Shown here one piece after another: positions 7,160 through 13,833 of a DNA stretch of 15,365 nucleotides (its first letter is position 1; every line of letters begins with the position of its first letter). The notes beneath the pieces are model-generated. The model had not been told where the DNA came from. It worked only from the letters and a program-made list of their open reading frames with translations, and searched no databases. Source of the DNA: Verrucomicrobiota bacterium (GTDB lineage: Bacteria; Verrucomicrobiota; Verrucomicrobiia; Chthoniobacterales; UBA10450). The DNA is taken from positions 1-15,365 of the forward strand of contig QHOJ01000009.1 of assembly GCA_003218735.1 (NCBI GenBank), read 5' to 3'. The position numbers and the translations under genes were made by a program.

Positions 7160-7188
7160 CTTCTATCTGATGACATGCATTTAGGCAA
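7160..7188 (-). promoter_or_regulatory. Possible sigma-70-type promoter for the secreted DPBB-like gene
   Basis: On the minus strand TTGCCT (7188-7183) and TAGAAG (7165-7160) are separated by 17 bases, 20 bases upstream of the ATG at 7140 and downstream of the nadB terminator. Each box matches four of six consensus bases, so the assignment is tentative. Confidence 0.3.
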
Positions 7189-7201
7189 GGCATTTTCCAT
7201 T

Positions 7202-7253
7202 TTAAAAACAGGTCCGACCCGCCAGTTTTCAAACGTCCTGGGAAGGGCGGACC
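7202..7253 (-). terminator. Rho-independent terminator of the panC-nadB unit
   Basis: Read on the minus strand, GGTCCGCCC pairs with GGG-T-CGGACC (one bulged T). An inner CCAG/CTGG stem continues the hairpin, and TGTTTTTAAA follows. On the plus strand the outer arms are 7211-7216 and 7248-7253. It begins 6 bases after the nadB stop codon. A GC-rich stem followed directly by a U run is the classic intrinsic terminator form. Confidence 0.75.
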
Positions 7254-7258
7254 CGCAT

Positions 7259-8860
7259 TCAGCGGGTGAGCAAGGTCTCATGCTTGAATTGTCGATCTTC
7301 CATCTCGGGATAATCGAGCGTGTAATGAAGCCCCCGGCTCTCTTGTCGGCTCAGCGCGGAGTCGACAATGAGCGCTGCCACTGTCGCTAGATTACGGAGC
7401 TCCAATAGGTCAACGGACACCTTGAAGTTCCAGTAAAACTCGCGGATCTCTCGCTGAAGGTTTCGTAACCGCGCACTGGCCCGCTGTAGCCGTTTGTCGG
7501 TGCGCACAATTCCTACGTAATCCCACATCAGACGCCGGATCTCGTCCCAGTTGTGATAAATCACAACCAGCTCATCGACGTCCTGCACGTTGCCCGATTC
7601 CCATTCAGGTAGCGCAATTTTTCCGGCGGGATGTGCGTGGCGTTGCCCCTCCAGCACAGCTGCCGCGGCGCGATGCGCCACCACAAGACCTTCGAGGAGC
7701 GAATTGCTCGCAAGGCGGTTTGCGCCGTGCAATCCAGTACATGCCGCTTCGCCGATTGCATATAGACCACGCAAACTCGTCGCGCCATTTACGTCGGTTT
7801 TAACTCCGCCGCATTGATAATGCGCCGCCGGCACGACCGGAATTGGTTGCTTCGAGATGTCGATCCCGAATCGCAGACATGTCTCGTAAATGTGCGGGAA
7901 CCGCTCCCGAATGAATTCGGGCGATTTGTGAGTAATGTCCAGAAACACGCATTTTGCGCCGGAGCGCTTGATCTCCGCGTCGATCGCGCGCGCTACAATA
8001 TCGCGCGGAGCGAGCGAGCCGCGCGAAGCGTACCGTTTCATAAAATCTTCGCCGCGACGGTTACGCAAAATACCGCCTTCGCCGCGCACTGCCTCGGAAA
8101 TGAGAAATGATTTTGCCTCGGGATGAAAAAGGCACGTCGGATGAAATTGCATGAACTCCATGTTTGCGATCGCAGCGCCCGCCCGCCATCCCATCGCCAC
8201 ACCATCTCCAGTCGCGATATCCGGATTGGTCGTGTACAAATAGACTTTGCCGCAACCCCCGGTCGCCAGCACGATGCAGTCCGACCGAATTGTTTCTACT
8301 TCACCGGTTTTCTCATCCAGAACGTAAACGCCAAGACAGCGATCTTCTACCGCGAACCCGAGCTTGGCCGCGGTAATCAGATCCACCGCCATGTGATTCT
8401 CCAAAAGATCGATCCCGCCACTGCGGGACCGGCCGAGCTCGCGCAGTAAAATTCCCTCTATCTCTTTCCCGGTCGCATCCCGTACGTGCAGGATTCGACG
8501 CTTTGAGTGGCCCCCTTCTTTAGCTAGGTCGAATTCGCGCTGCCCGATGGTTTGGCGCTCGTCGAACTGCAAACCAAAATCGACAAGTTCCTGAATTCGC
8601 GCCGGTCCTTCCGTCACAATCGTACGGACGACCTTTTCGTCACAAAGGCCTGCGCCCGCTTCCAGCGTGTCGCGCACGTGCAGCTCGAATGAATCCTCGT
8701 CGCTCATCACGCAGGCGATTCCGCCCTGCGCCCAAGCGGTGTTTGTGTCGGCGCCTTTACGTTTCGTGATCACGGCAATCGATCCGTGCTTCGCCGCTTT
8801 CAGCGCAAAACTTAATCCGGCAATACCGCTGCCGATGACAACGAAGTCGTATTCCTTCAC
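7259..8860 (-). CDS. nadB: L-aspartate oxidase
   Basis: The 533-residue FAD enzyme oxidises L-aspartate to iminoaspartate, the first step of de novo NAD synthesis; NadA is not in this window. The N-terminal Rossmann motif VIGSGIAGLSFAL (8-20) binds FAD. Other family blocks are NTAWAQGGIA (40-49), EGGHSKRRILH (115-125), FMQFHPTCL (236-244), SEAVRGEGG (255-263), LAPRDIVARA (283-292, R286), HYQCGGVKTD (347-356) and the FAD-contacting IGEAACTGLHGANRLASNSL (369-388). The C-terminal helical domain (about 430-510) is complete. The start is GTG at 8860; its first four bases, GTGA, overlap the panC stop, so translation is probably coupled. Length is normal for NadB. Confidence 0.96.
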   Translation of the reverse strand: MKEYDFVVIGSGIAGLSFALKAAKHGSIAVITKRKGADTNTAWAQGGIACVMSDEDSFELHVRDTLEAGAGLCDEKVVRTIVTEGPARIQELVDFGLQFDERQTIGQREFDLAKEGGHSKRRILHVRDATGKEIEGILLRELGRSRSGGIDLLENHMAVDLITAAKLGFAVEDRCLGVYVLDEKTGEVETIRSDCIVLATGGCGKVYLYTTNPDIATGDGVAMGWRAGAAIANMEFMQFHPTCLFHPEAKSFLISEAVRGEGGILRNRRGEDFMKRYASRGSLAPRDIVARAIDAEIKRSGAKCVFLDITHKSPEFIRERFPHIYETCLRFGIDISKQPIPVVPAAHYQCGGVKTDVNGATSLRGLYAIGEAACTGLHGANRLASNSLLEGLVVAHRAAAAVLEGQRHAHPAGKIALPEWESGNVQDVDELVVIYHNWDEIRRLMWDYVGIVRTDKRLQRASARLRNLQREIREFYWNFKVSVDLLELRNLATVAALIVDSALSRQESRGLHYTLDYPEMEDRQFKHETLLTR

Positions 8861-9693
8861 GCGAGCAGAATATTGTCGATCAAACGAGTCCGACCAAAAA
8901 AGACCGCCAGGACGAGCAACGACTTCGGCCTAACGATCTCGACCGGTTGCAAGTTTTCTGCATCGACCAGATCGACATAATCGATGCGGGCAAGCGACGC
9001 TTCGCCGATCATCCGCCGCGCAAGATCGATAATTGCCTTCGCGGATTGTTCGCCGGCTTTTACCTTTTCGGCTGCGGCGAGCAACGCGCGCCGTAAAGCT
9101 GCGGCTTGCTTTCGCTCTTCGAGATTCAAATATTCATTTCGCGAGCTGCAAGCCAAGCCGTCGCCTTCACGAATCGTCGGCACAGCGACGATCGCGATCT
9201 TGAAATTGAGATCGCGCACCATCCGTCGAATGATCGCGAGTTGTTGAAAATCTTTCTCGCCAAAGACCGCTACATCCGGCTCAAGAATGTTGAAGAGTTT
9301 CGCGACGACCGTGCAGACGCCACGGAAATGTCCCGGACGCGATTCGCCCTCAAGAACACTCGACAAAGAAGTTTCCTCCACAAATGTGGAGCGATCATCA
9401 AAATACATTTCCCCAACCGGCGGCCTAAATAAAAGATTGACTCCCGCTTCCCGGCAAAAATCTTCATCGGCTTGTTCCGGACGGGGATATCGTTGGTAAT
9501 CGCTTCCCGGTTCAAACTGGAGCGGGTTCACAAAGATGCTCACCGCCACTTCGCCATCGGTGCCGGCGCGCTCACGCGCTATCCGAATCAACTGCGAATG
9601 TGCCTTGTGCAACGCCCCCATCGTTGGAACTAGCACGCGAGGCTTGTTTTTTGCCAATGACCTGGCGCTGGCGACGGTAGTGAGAATTTCCAC
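8857..9693 (-). CDS. panC: Pantothenate synthetase (pantoate-beta-alanine ligase)
   Basis: The 278-residue enzyme condenses pantoate and beta-alanine with ATP to give pantothenate, the precursor of coenzyme A. Visible blocks are VPTMGALHKAHSQL (22-35, the HIGH-like nucleotide site with H29 and H32), IFVNPLQF (53-60), GHFRGVCTVVAKLFNI (121-136), FGEKDFQQL (144-152) and DGLACSSRNEYL (178-189, the KMSKS-like SSRN). The Gly usual in LHxGH is Ala here. The start is GTG at 9693 with only a weak ribosome-binding site. It ends in a 4-base overlap with nadB and follows the membrane-protein gene after 68 bases. panB and panD are not in the window. Confidence 0.96.
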   Translation of the reverse strand: MEILTTVASARSLAKNKPRVLVPTMGALHKAHSQLIRIARERAGTDGEVAVSIFVNPLQFEPGSDYQRYPRPEQADEDFCREAGVNLLFRPPVGEMYFDDRSTFVEETSLSSVLEGESRPGHFRGVCTVVAKLFNILEPDVAVFGEKDFQQLAIIRRMVRDLNFKIAIVAVPTIREGDGLACSSRNEYLNLEERKQAAALRRALLAAAEKVKAGEQSAKAIIDLARRMIGEASLARIDYVDLVDAENLQPVEIVRPKSLLVLAVFFGRTRLIDNILLA

Positions 9694-9761
9694 GGCGCCA
9701 GCTTTACCTAATTGCCTGCAATCCGTGAATAACGAAATCTATCAAGGGCGACAACACCAAA

Positions 9762-10376
9762 TCAAAGGAAAAGGATCAATACGCCAGTGGCCATCAGGGC
9801 GAGCATCCAGAACAAATCGACGTTGAACCAGGCGCGGCGCAACATTCCGACACCAAGCTTTTCGTAAACCAACATCGCCAGCAAGCCCGTTACCAGGAGA
9901 TAGCCCAGGGTATGAACTGCAACTGAACTCGTCAGCAGTGAAGGGGTGTTGAAGTTAGAGAATTCGAGGCCGCAGGTCGGGTGCATGTGCAAGGCCATTG
10001 GAGCCGTGTGTGGCGCAAGCGTCTGTGGGGCTGATTTAAGAAATAACGGGATTAACATTAAACCCGCGCCATGAGCCGATGCCATAACAAAAGACCACAG
10101 AGTTAAATCGCCGAAACCAACCCGCATCCCTACCCAGTTCGGGTGACGTGAGCGAAAGAGGCGATACAGTCCAAAAGCAAATAGGATCGCAGCAGCAGCA
10201 ATTTTCAGATCGAATGGTGGCACGGTAACCCGAGCCAGCAGAACCGCCGCGATGATAGTCGCGATGGAAAGCGCGTGTCCGAGAGCGATCGGTGGCAGAG
10301 CACGAAGAACTGCTATGCGCTTCTGTTCCTGCAATCCCAGTCCAACAGCAAATAGCCATCCCACAGCGTCAGCCAC
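9762..10376 (-). CDS. Multi-pass membrane protein, unknown function
   Basis: The product has about 204 residues with the GTG at 10376 and some six hydrophobic segments: WLFAVGLGL, ALSIATIIAAVLLA, IAAAAILFAFGLY, LWSFVMASAHGAGLMLIPLFL, a segment around TLGYLLVTGLLAMLVY, and the C-terminal FWMLALMATGVLILFL. Two similar elements, PPIALGHALSIA and MASAHGAGLML, suggest an internal duplication with a His in each half. A His/Cys-bearing loop (HTAPMALHMHPTCG) lies between helices 4 and 5. His-containing helices of this kind are seen in metal-transport-type and LysE/TauE-like membrane proteins, but I cannot assign a family. The start is uncertain: the frame is open to TTG 10469, which would overlap the upstream gene by 80 bases, and GTG 10451 is also possible. 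Confidence 0.75.
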   Translation of the reverse strand: MADAVGWLFAVGLGLQEQKRIAVLRALPPIALGHALSIATIIAAVLLARVTVPPFDLKIAAAAILFAFGLYRLFRSRHPNWVGMRVGFGDLTLWSFVMASAHGAGLMLIPLFLKSAPQTLAPHTAPMALHMHPTCGLEFSNFNTPSLLTSSVAVHTLGYLLVTGLLAMLVYEKLGVGMLRRAWFNVDLFWMLALMATGVLILFL

Positions 10377-10389
10377 GGCCAGAGCCCAC

Positions 10390-11784
10390 TCACGGAAAAC
10401 AGAACGAATCGCTGGAAGAATCGCCTCCTTCGAGGCGAATCTGGTGAACACGATAATCGCCGTTCTCAACGAAAAAATTTTCGTCGAAGCGTATACCGCC
10501 TTGTGGGTCGGCCTCGAGTTTGACCATCCAACTACCTACGCCGTCGGGATAGAATTGCTCATCCCACGCGGCATAAAGCGAGTTCGTAAAATAGATCCGT
10601 TTACCGTCACGGCTCACTTCCACCATTTGCGGCCCACCAGACAGCGGCTGGTTTGGTTTCTTTGGGTGCGACGTGCGATTGACGATTCCGCCAATGCGCA
10701 CCGAGCCAGTCTTTTTCGGATTGAACGGGTCGGATACGTCATATTGTAAGAACTCGCCCGTCCCCCAGCAGGAAACGTACAGAAATTTATCGTCCAGCGA
10801 TAAATTGATGTCCGATACTAGTGGCGGCACCGCTTTAAAATCCTTGAGCATCGGCGGTAGGTTTGCCGGATCGGCCGGTTCGGCTGGAATTTCTATCACT
10901 TTCTTCAAATCCCACGCACCATCGTTGCGATGCCAGAGCCAGACAGACGCGGACAAATCCTTGAGCGAAACCACCACGCCAACAAAGCCGTAGGCCTTGG
11001 TTGGGTTGTGGGCGGGACGCATCTCGAGGACCATTTGCTGCTCTTTTCCCAAATCGAGGGCCTGGATATGGCGCCGTCGGCGCAGATCCCAGACGTGGAT
11101 CTGATGGCCGTATTTGCTAGCTAGAAGCAGGTCCGGCTGCAATCCGTTCTCAATCATGTTCGGCGTGCCCCACTCGCTGCTCAGCAGCGTGTCGAAACCC
11201 AAATGCCACCAGAAATCGTAATGAAGAAATTGCGGTCCGCGGTCCATTTCCCATTGGCCCAGAATCTCGAACGTTTCACAATCGAGCATGAAAATGCCGC
11301 CAGGGCCGTCGCCATTGGGCGCGCCGAGCGTGCTCACGTAAATGCCTTCCGGACCACAGTGAATCGTATGTGGACGCGAATAATTAGCGCGCGCGAAAAC
11401 TTCTTCCGGCTCGAGCACTTTAACGATCTTGGGTTTTCGCGGATTGGGTTTTGTGTCGATGATGTGAATGCGCGACGAGCGCAGGCCGGGCACAACCAGG
11501 TACCGGCGCTCTACGTGTGGGTGCGGCGCATACGGGCAAAGCGCCGAGCTGCATGCATTCCAACCGAAATGATGCAACTCATCACCGAACTCCGGCATTG
11601 TAACTTGGCCAACCTGTTGACCATAGGTGCGCGAGTCAGGATCAACATCTACAACCATCAGCGCATCGTTGAGTTTGCTGCCTGGTGGATTTAACGCCGC
11701 CACGAACGCATATTTCTCTGGCGGCGCCTGCATCGCCAACCGCGGTGACGGGTAAAACGTCGGGTCTGGTTTCAATAGCGGCAT
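10390..11784 (-). CDS. SBP56-family protein (selenium-binding protein / methanethiol oxidase homologue)
   Basis: The 464-residue protein matches the SBP56 family over its whole length. Family blocks are FGDELHHFGWNACSS (66-80, H71, H72, C78), RPHTIHCGPEGIYVSTLGAP, HYDFWWHLGFDTLLSSEWG, KYGHQIHVWDL, LSLDDKFLYVSCWGTGEFLQ, and GGPQMVEVSRDGKRIYFTNSLY near the end. Bacterial and human members include copper-dependent methanethiol oxidases; conserved His residues ligate the metal. The reaction of this one is not certain. It has C78-S-S-A-L-C83 in place of the CSSC motif of many members. There is no export signal. The ATG at 11784 (MPLLKPDPTFYPSP) is preceded by AAAAAAGGCATTT, a weak ribosome-binding site. 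It is the first gene of the probable SBP-membrane protein-panC-nadB unit. Confidence 0.9.
   Translation of the reverse strand: MPLLKPDPTFYPSPRLAMQAPPEKYAFVAALNPPGSKLNDALMVVDVDPDSRTYGQQVGQVTMPEFGDELHHFGWNACSSALCPYAPHPHVERRYLVVPGLRSSRIHIIDTKPNPRKPKIVKVLEPEEVFARANYSRPHTIHCGPEGIYVSTLGAPNGDGPGGIFMLDCETFEILGQWEMDRGPQFLHYDFWWHLGFDTLLSSEWGTPNMIENGLQPDLLLASKYGHQIHVWDLRRRRHIQALDLGKEQQMVLEMRPAHNPTKAYGFVGVVVSLKDLSASVWLWHRNDGAWDLKKVIEIPAEPADPANLPPMLKDFKAVPPLVSDINLSLDDKFLYVSCWGTGEFLQYDVSDPFNPKKTGSVRIGGIVNRTSHPKKPNQPLSGGPQMVEVSRDGKRIYFTNSLYAAWDEQFYPDGVGSWMVKLEADPQGGIRFDENFFVENGDYRVHQIRLEGGDSSSDSFCFP
10421..10438 (-). other. Hairpin at the 3' end of the SBP56 gene that contains an AAGGAGG
   Basis: On the minus strand TCGCCTC and GAGGCGA pair perfectly over 7 bp around a GAAG loop. 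The 3' arm and loop contain AAGGAGG (10430-10424), a perfect Shine-Dalgarno sequence, about 48 bases before the chosen start of the membrane-protein gene. No standard start codon lies at the right distance behind it. It may affect ribosome access between the two genes or may be a by-product of the Glu-Gly-Gly codons. Confidence 0.3.
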
Positions 11785-11902
11785 AAATGCCTTTTTTCTT
11801 CGACGTTAATTTTAGTACATCTTCGCGGGCTAGAACTCAAGGCGTTTGTCGTCACAATCGCCGGCTCCCCAACTGACCGGATGATCGCCACGAGAGACAA
11901 AA
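11785..11902 (-). other. Intergenic region upstream of the SBP56 gene
   Basis: This 118-base stretch separates the broken methyltransferase from the SBP56 gene, both on the minus strand. It should hold the promoter of the SBP-membrane protein-panC-nadB unit. The only candidate I see is TTGAGT followed 17 bases later by TACTAA, and the second box is poor. No terminator-like hairpin with a T run was found for the methyltransferase. Confidence 0.3.
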
Positions 11903-12581
11903 TTAAATGTCTCGCTTTTCGAGCCAGATTGCCTGGCGCGCGAAGCGAAACTTTTGGTGCCCAAACTTTTGCCAGCCCGCGCGCCGGGCGAGGTCATCCA
12001 ATTCAGCGAAGGAAAAGGCCCGTGCCATTGAAAGCCGCGCGTCGTGCCGCGTCATTGGCGCGCGAAAAATCAGCGCAGTCAAAAGACATACTCCAATCAT
12101 GCCGAGCCAGCCGCGCCGCAGGTCGGAAACGAGCACAACGTTGCAAAACACGCACGGCATCCTCGTCGCTGAAGTGATGAAGCGCGAGCGAGCAAAGAAC
12201 GAGGTCGTAACCATCAGACGGCTTGAATTTCAGGATGTCTGCTTCGATGAAAGAAATCTCGGGATAATCGCCGCTTAATTTCCGCGCAATTTCCAGAGTG
12301 GCTGATTGTCGATCTAACGCAATGATCTCGACTCTCGTCCCTATTTTTCGCGCGCAATCGACAATTAGTCGCGGAATATCGCCCGAGCCGCTTGCAAGGT
12401 CGACAACGCGTACGTTATCGCCGGGTTTGATCCAGCAGCGGACAAAACGACGAACAAGCCGGTGACTGCCGAACCAGCGATTGAGTTGGCGGATACTGCG
12501 CAGGTCTTGCTCCAGTTCAGAAGATACCGGCTGCGGCCGATCCATTAACTCCAGCTCAGCCGGATCGAAGTGTCTCCTCAT
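11903..12581 (-). pseudogene. SAM-dependent class I methyltransferase, frameshifted
   Basis: Two frames together make one methyltransferase. The first (from ATG 12581 to about 12134) holds NRWFGSHRLVRRF, motif I VVDLASGSGDIPR (59-71), the acidic ALD of motif II (88-90) and LCSLALHHFSDEDAVRVLQ (129-147). The second (about 12139 to the stop at 11903) continues VVLVSDLRRGWLGMIGVCLL and RHDARLSMARAFSFAELDDL. That is the usual end of this family, in which the acceptor is often a quinone-like or polyketide/lipid compound. The break is at 12131-12142. Comparison with the family spacing I remember suggests about 23 bases are missing there, not one or two. The gene is inactive as written, unless the loss is a sequencing or assembly error. 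Confidence 0.8.
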
Positions 12582-12630
12582 TACGTGCAGCGGCGGTCTA
12601 TGATTGTCGGTCGAATTGTCGCCAATAAGT

Positions 12631-12651
12631 GCGGCGCTTACAGAGCGTCGC
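12631..12651 (-). other. Hairpin at the end of the RmlC-like gene
   Basis: GCGGCGCT (12631-12638) and AGCGTCGC (12644-12651) can pair over 8 positions around a 5-base loop, touching the stop codon of the cupin gene. On the minus strand one position is a C-A mismatch and no U run follows, so it is a weak terminator candidate at best. Confidence 0.25.
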
Positions 12652-13397
12652 TACAACGAGAGAAATTTCTGCCATGATTTCGGCAGCTCCGCAGTCTCAA
12701 TCTCACTCGCGATCCGGCCTTCGAACTCGGGCGTAAAAATTGTGCTCGTCCCATAAACCATCAGCACATCCTCCGATCCTTCCGCGCGAATAGCGTGCGC
12801 AACACCGGGCGGAATCACGAGACCTACGTTGTTGCTGCTGCGATGATTGTCGCCATCAACAAAGAAACGCATGATGCGCTTGGAAAGACCGGCGCGCACA
12901 TCGCACAGAATCATCTCGGCGCGGCCCTGCAGAAAAAACATGACGTCCCATTGCTCGTCATCGTAACGGCGCAGCGAATAGTTTTGCGGCCGAAAAACGA
13001 ACAGACGTCGCAACCATTTCTCGGCGGTCGTATCGGGCGGAATGCTCGGCGGATGCACATGAAATCCTTTTGCGCTGTACGCAAACATGCGCGCGGCCGA
13101 CCATTGCTTCGGCCAAAATCCGATTTTCGCCAGCGCCCCCTCATCTCGTCGGACAAATTCACCGAAAGCTCCCCGGTGACGCTGGGGATGGATCGTGCGA
13201 GAAAAAATCTCCACGCCTGGAATCCAGACACGCTTTATCTCGGGCTTGGACCGGGCCGCCACGACCAGCTCGCCGGCATCAATACCGGAATGCGCGACTC
13301 GTTGCGCCAAAGAGCCTGCTTTATAATCGCGCGCAGTGAGCCCATTTCGCGCCTCATCGCTCACGCCTGTCCACAAATTTGTTTCGCCTTTGTTCAT
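12651..13397 (-). CDS. RmlC-like cupin (dTDP-4-dehydrorhamnose 3,5-epimerase-related)
   Basis: The product has 248 residues. After an N-terminal extension of about 55 residues, the cupin part begins VWIPGVEIFSRTIHPQRHRGAFGEF. It continues with SAARMFAYSAKGFHVHPP (H113, H115, where RmlC has RGLHYQ), YDDEQWDVMFFLQGRAEMIL, and VIPPGVAHAIRA (194-205), which corresponds to the IPPGxxHG strand of RmlC. The overall order is that of sugar-nucleotide 3,5-epimerases, but the catalytic His-Asp dyad is not clear, so it may be a sugar-binding or related isomerase. ATG 13397 follows an AGAAG ribosome-binding site and lies 9 bases behind the stop of the glycosyltransferase remnant. That spacing suggests the two were once cotranscribed in surface-sugar metabolism. 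The frame is intact. Confidence 0.75.
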   Translation of the reverse strand: MNKGETNLWTGVSDEARNGLTARDYKAGSLAQRVAHSGIDAGELVVAARSKPEIKRVWIPGVEIFSRTIHPQRHRGAFGEFVRRDEGALAKIGFWPKQWSAARMFAYSAKGFHVHPPSIPPDTTAEKWLRRLFVFRPQNYSLRRYDDEQWDVMFFLQGRAEMILCDVRAGLSKRIMRFFVDGDNHRSSNNVGLVIPPGVAHAIRAEGSEDVLMVYGTSTIFTPEFEGRIASEIETAELPKSWQKFLSL

Positions 13398-13406
13398 GTC
13401 GATCTT

Positions 13407-13790
13407 CTAAAACCGCTTATTTCCTAACGAGAACTCGGCACGTTCGCGAGAAAGATCTGCATTGTAACAAGAATCAGGCCGGACAACGTCGGGCCATCTC
13501 TCGCGCATGATCCTCCTCATTACCCATGTCGATCTTACTCCTCGCGGATCGTGTTTATAGAGCTTTGCAAACGGAGTGTAAACAATCAGGTAACCCGCCC
13601 GCCGCATTTTCAGACAAAGATCGATATCGGCAAACATTTCCGGCAGACTTTCATCGAAGCTGCCGACTTCTTGAAAAACGCTCCATCGCCAGTCCAGAGG
13701 TGCAGATGATTTTGGGAGTTCGCATCGGCGATCAGGATGAAAGTTGATCTGCAAAAGCAAGGTGCTTTCGGTCTTGCAGGATCATCTCCG
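13407..13790 (-). pseudogene. Family 2 glycosyltransferase, 5'-truncated and frameshifted
   Basis: The C-terminal part is clear. EVGSFDESLPEMFADIDLCL is the acceptor-side block (normally EVGGFDE...YEDVDLCLR). RAGYLIVYTPFAKLYKHDP follows, and the tail DSCYNADLSRERAEFSL matches the ...YYNPNLSxERxDFSL ending of this family. Just upstream, in another frame, WTGDGAFFKKS matches the (T/S)GxxALxRRS block that should directly precede VFQEVG. The frame changes between 13665 and 13680. About 200 residues of the nucleotide-sugar-binding N-terminus are missing: by 13834 the sequence is already the divergent methyltransferase gene. The left limit (13407) is a true stop; the right limit is approximate. The gene would have transferred a sugar in cell-surface glycan synthesis. 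Confidence 0.75.
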
Positions 13791-13833
13791 AAGTTATGAT
13801 ATTGCGCGAAGGGCAGATGCCGTGCCTCTAGCG

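Noticed and set aside
6866..7390. Plus-strand open frame of 174 codons across the nadB terminator
   Set aside because: It overlaps the signal peptide of one gene, a terminator and the end of nadB, with no start context or family resemblance.
11203..11694. Plus-strand open frame of 163 codons inside the SBP56 gene
   Set aside because: Antisense shadow of strongly conserved SBP56 blocks; Ala/Arg-rich without domain signals.
12795..13427. Plus-strand open frame of 210 codons opposite the RmlC-like cupin
   Set aside because: The minus-strand cupin has clear motifs and a ribosome-binding site; the plus frame has low-information composition.
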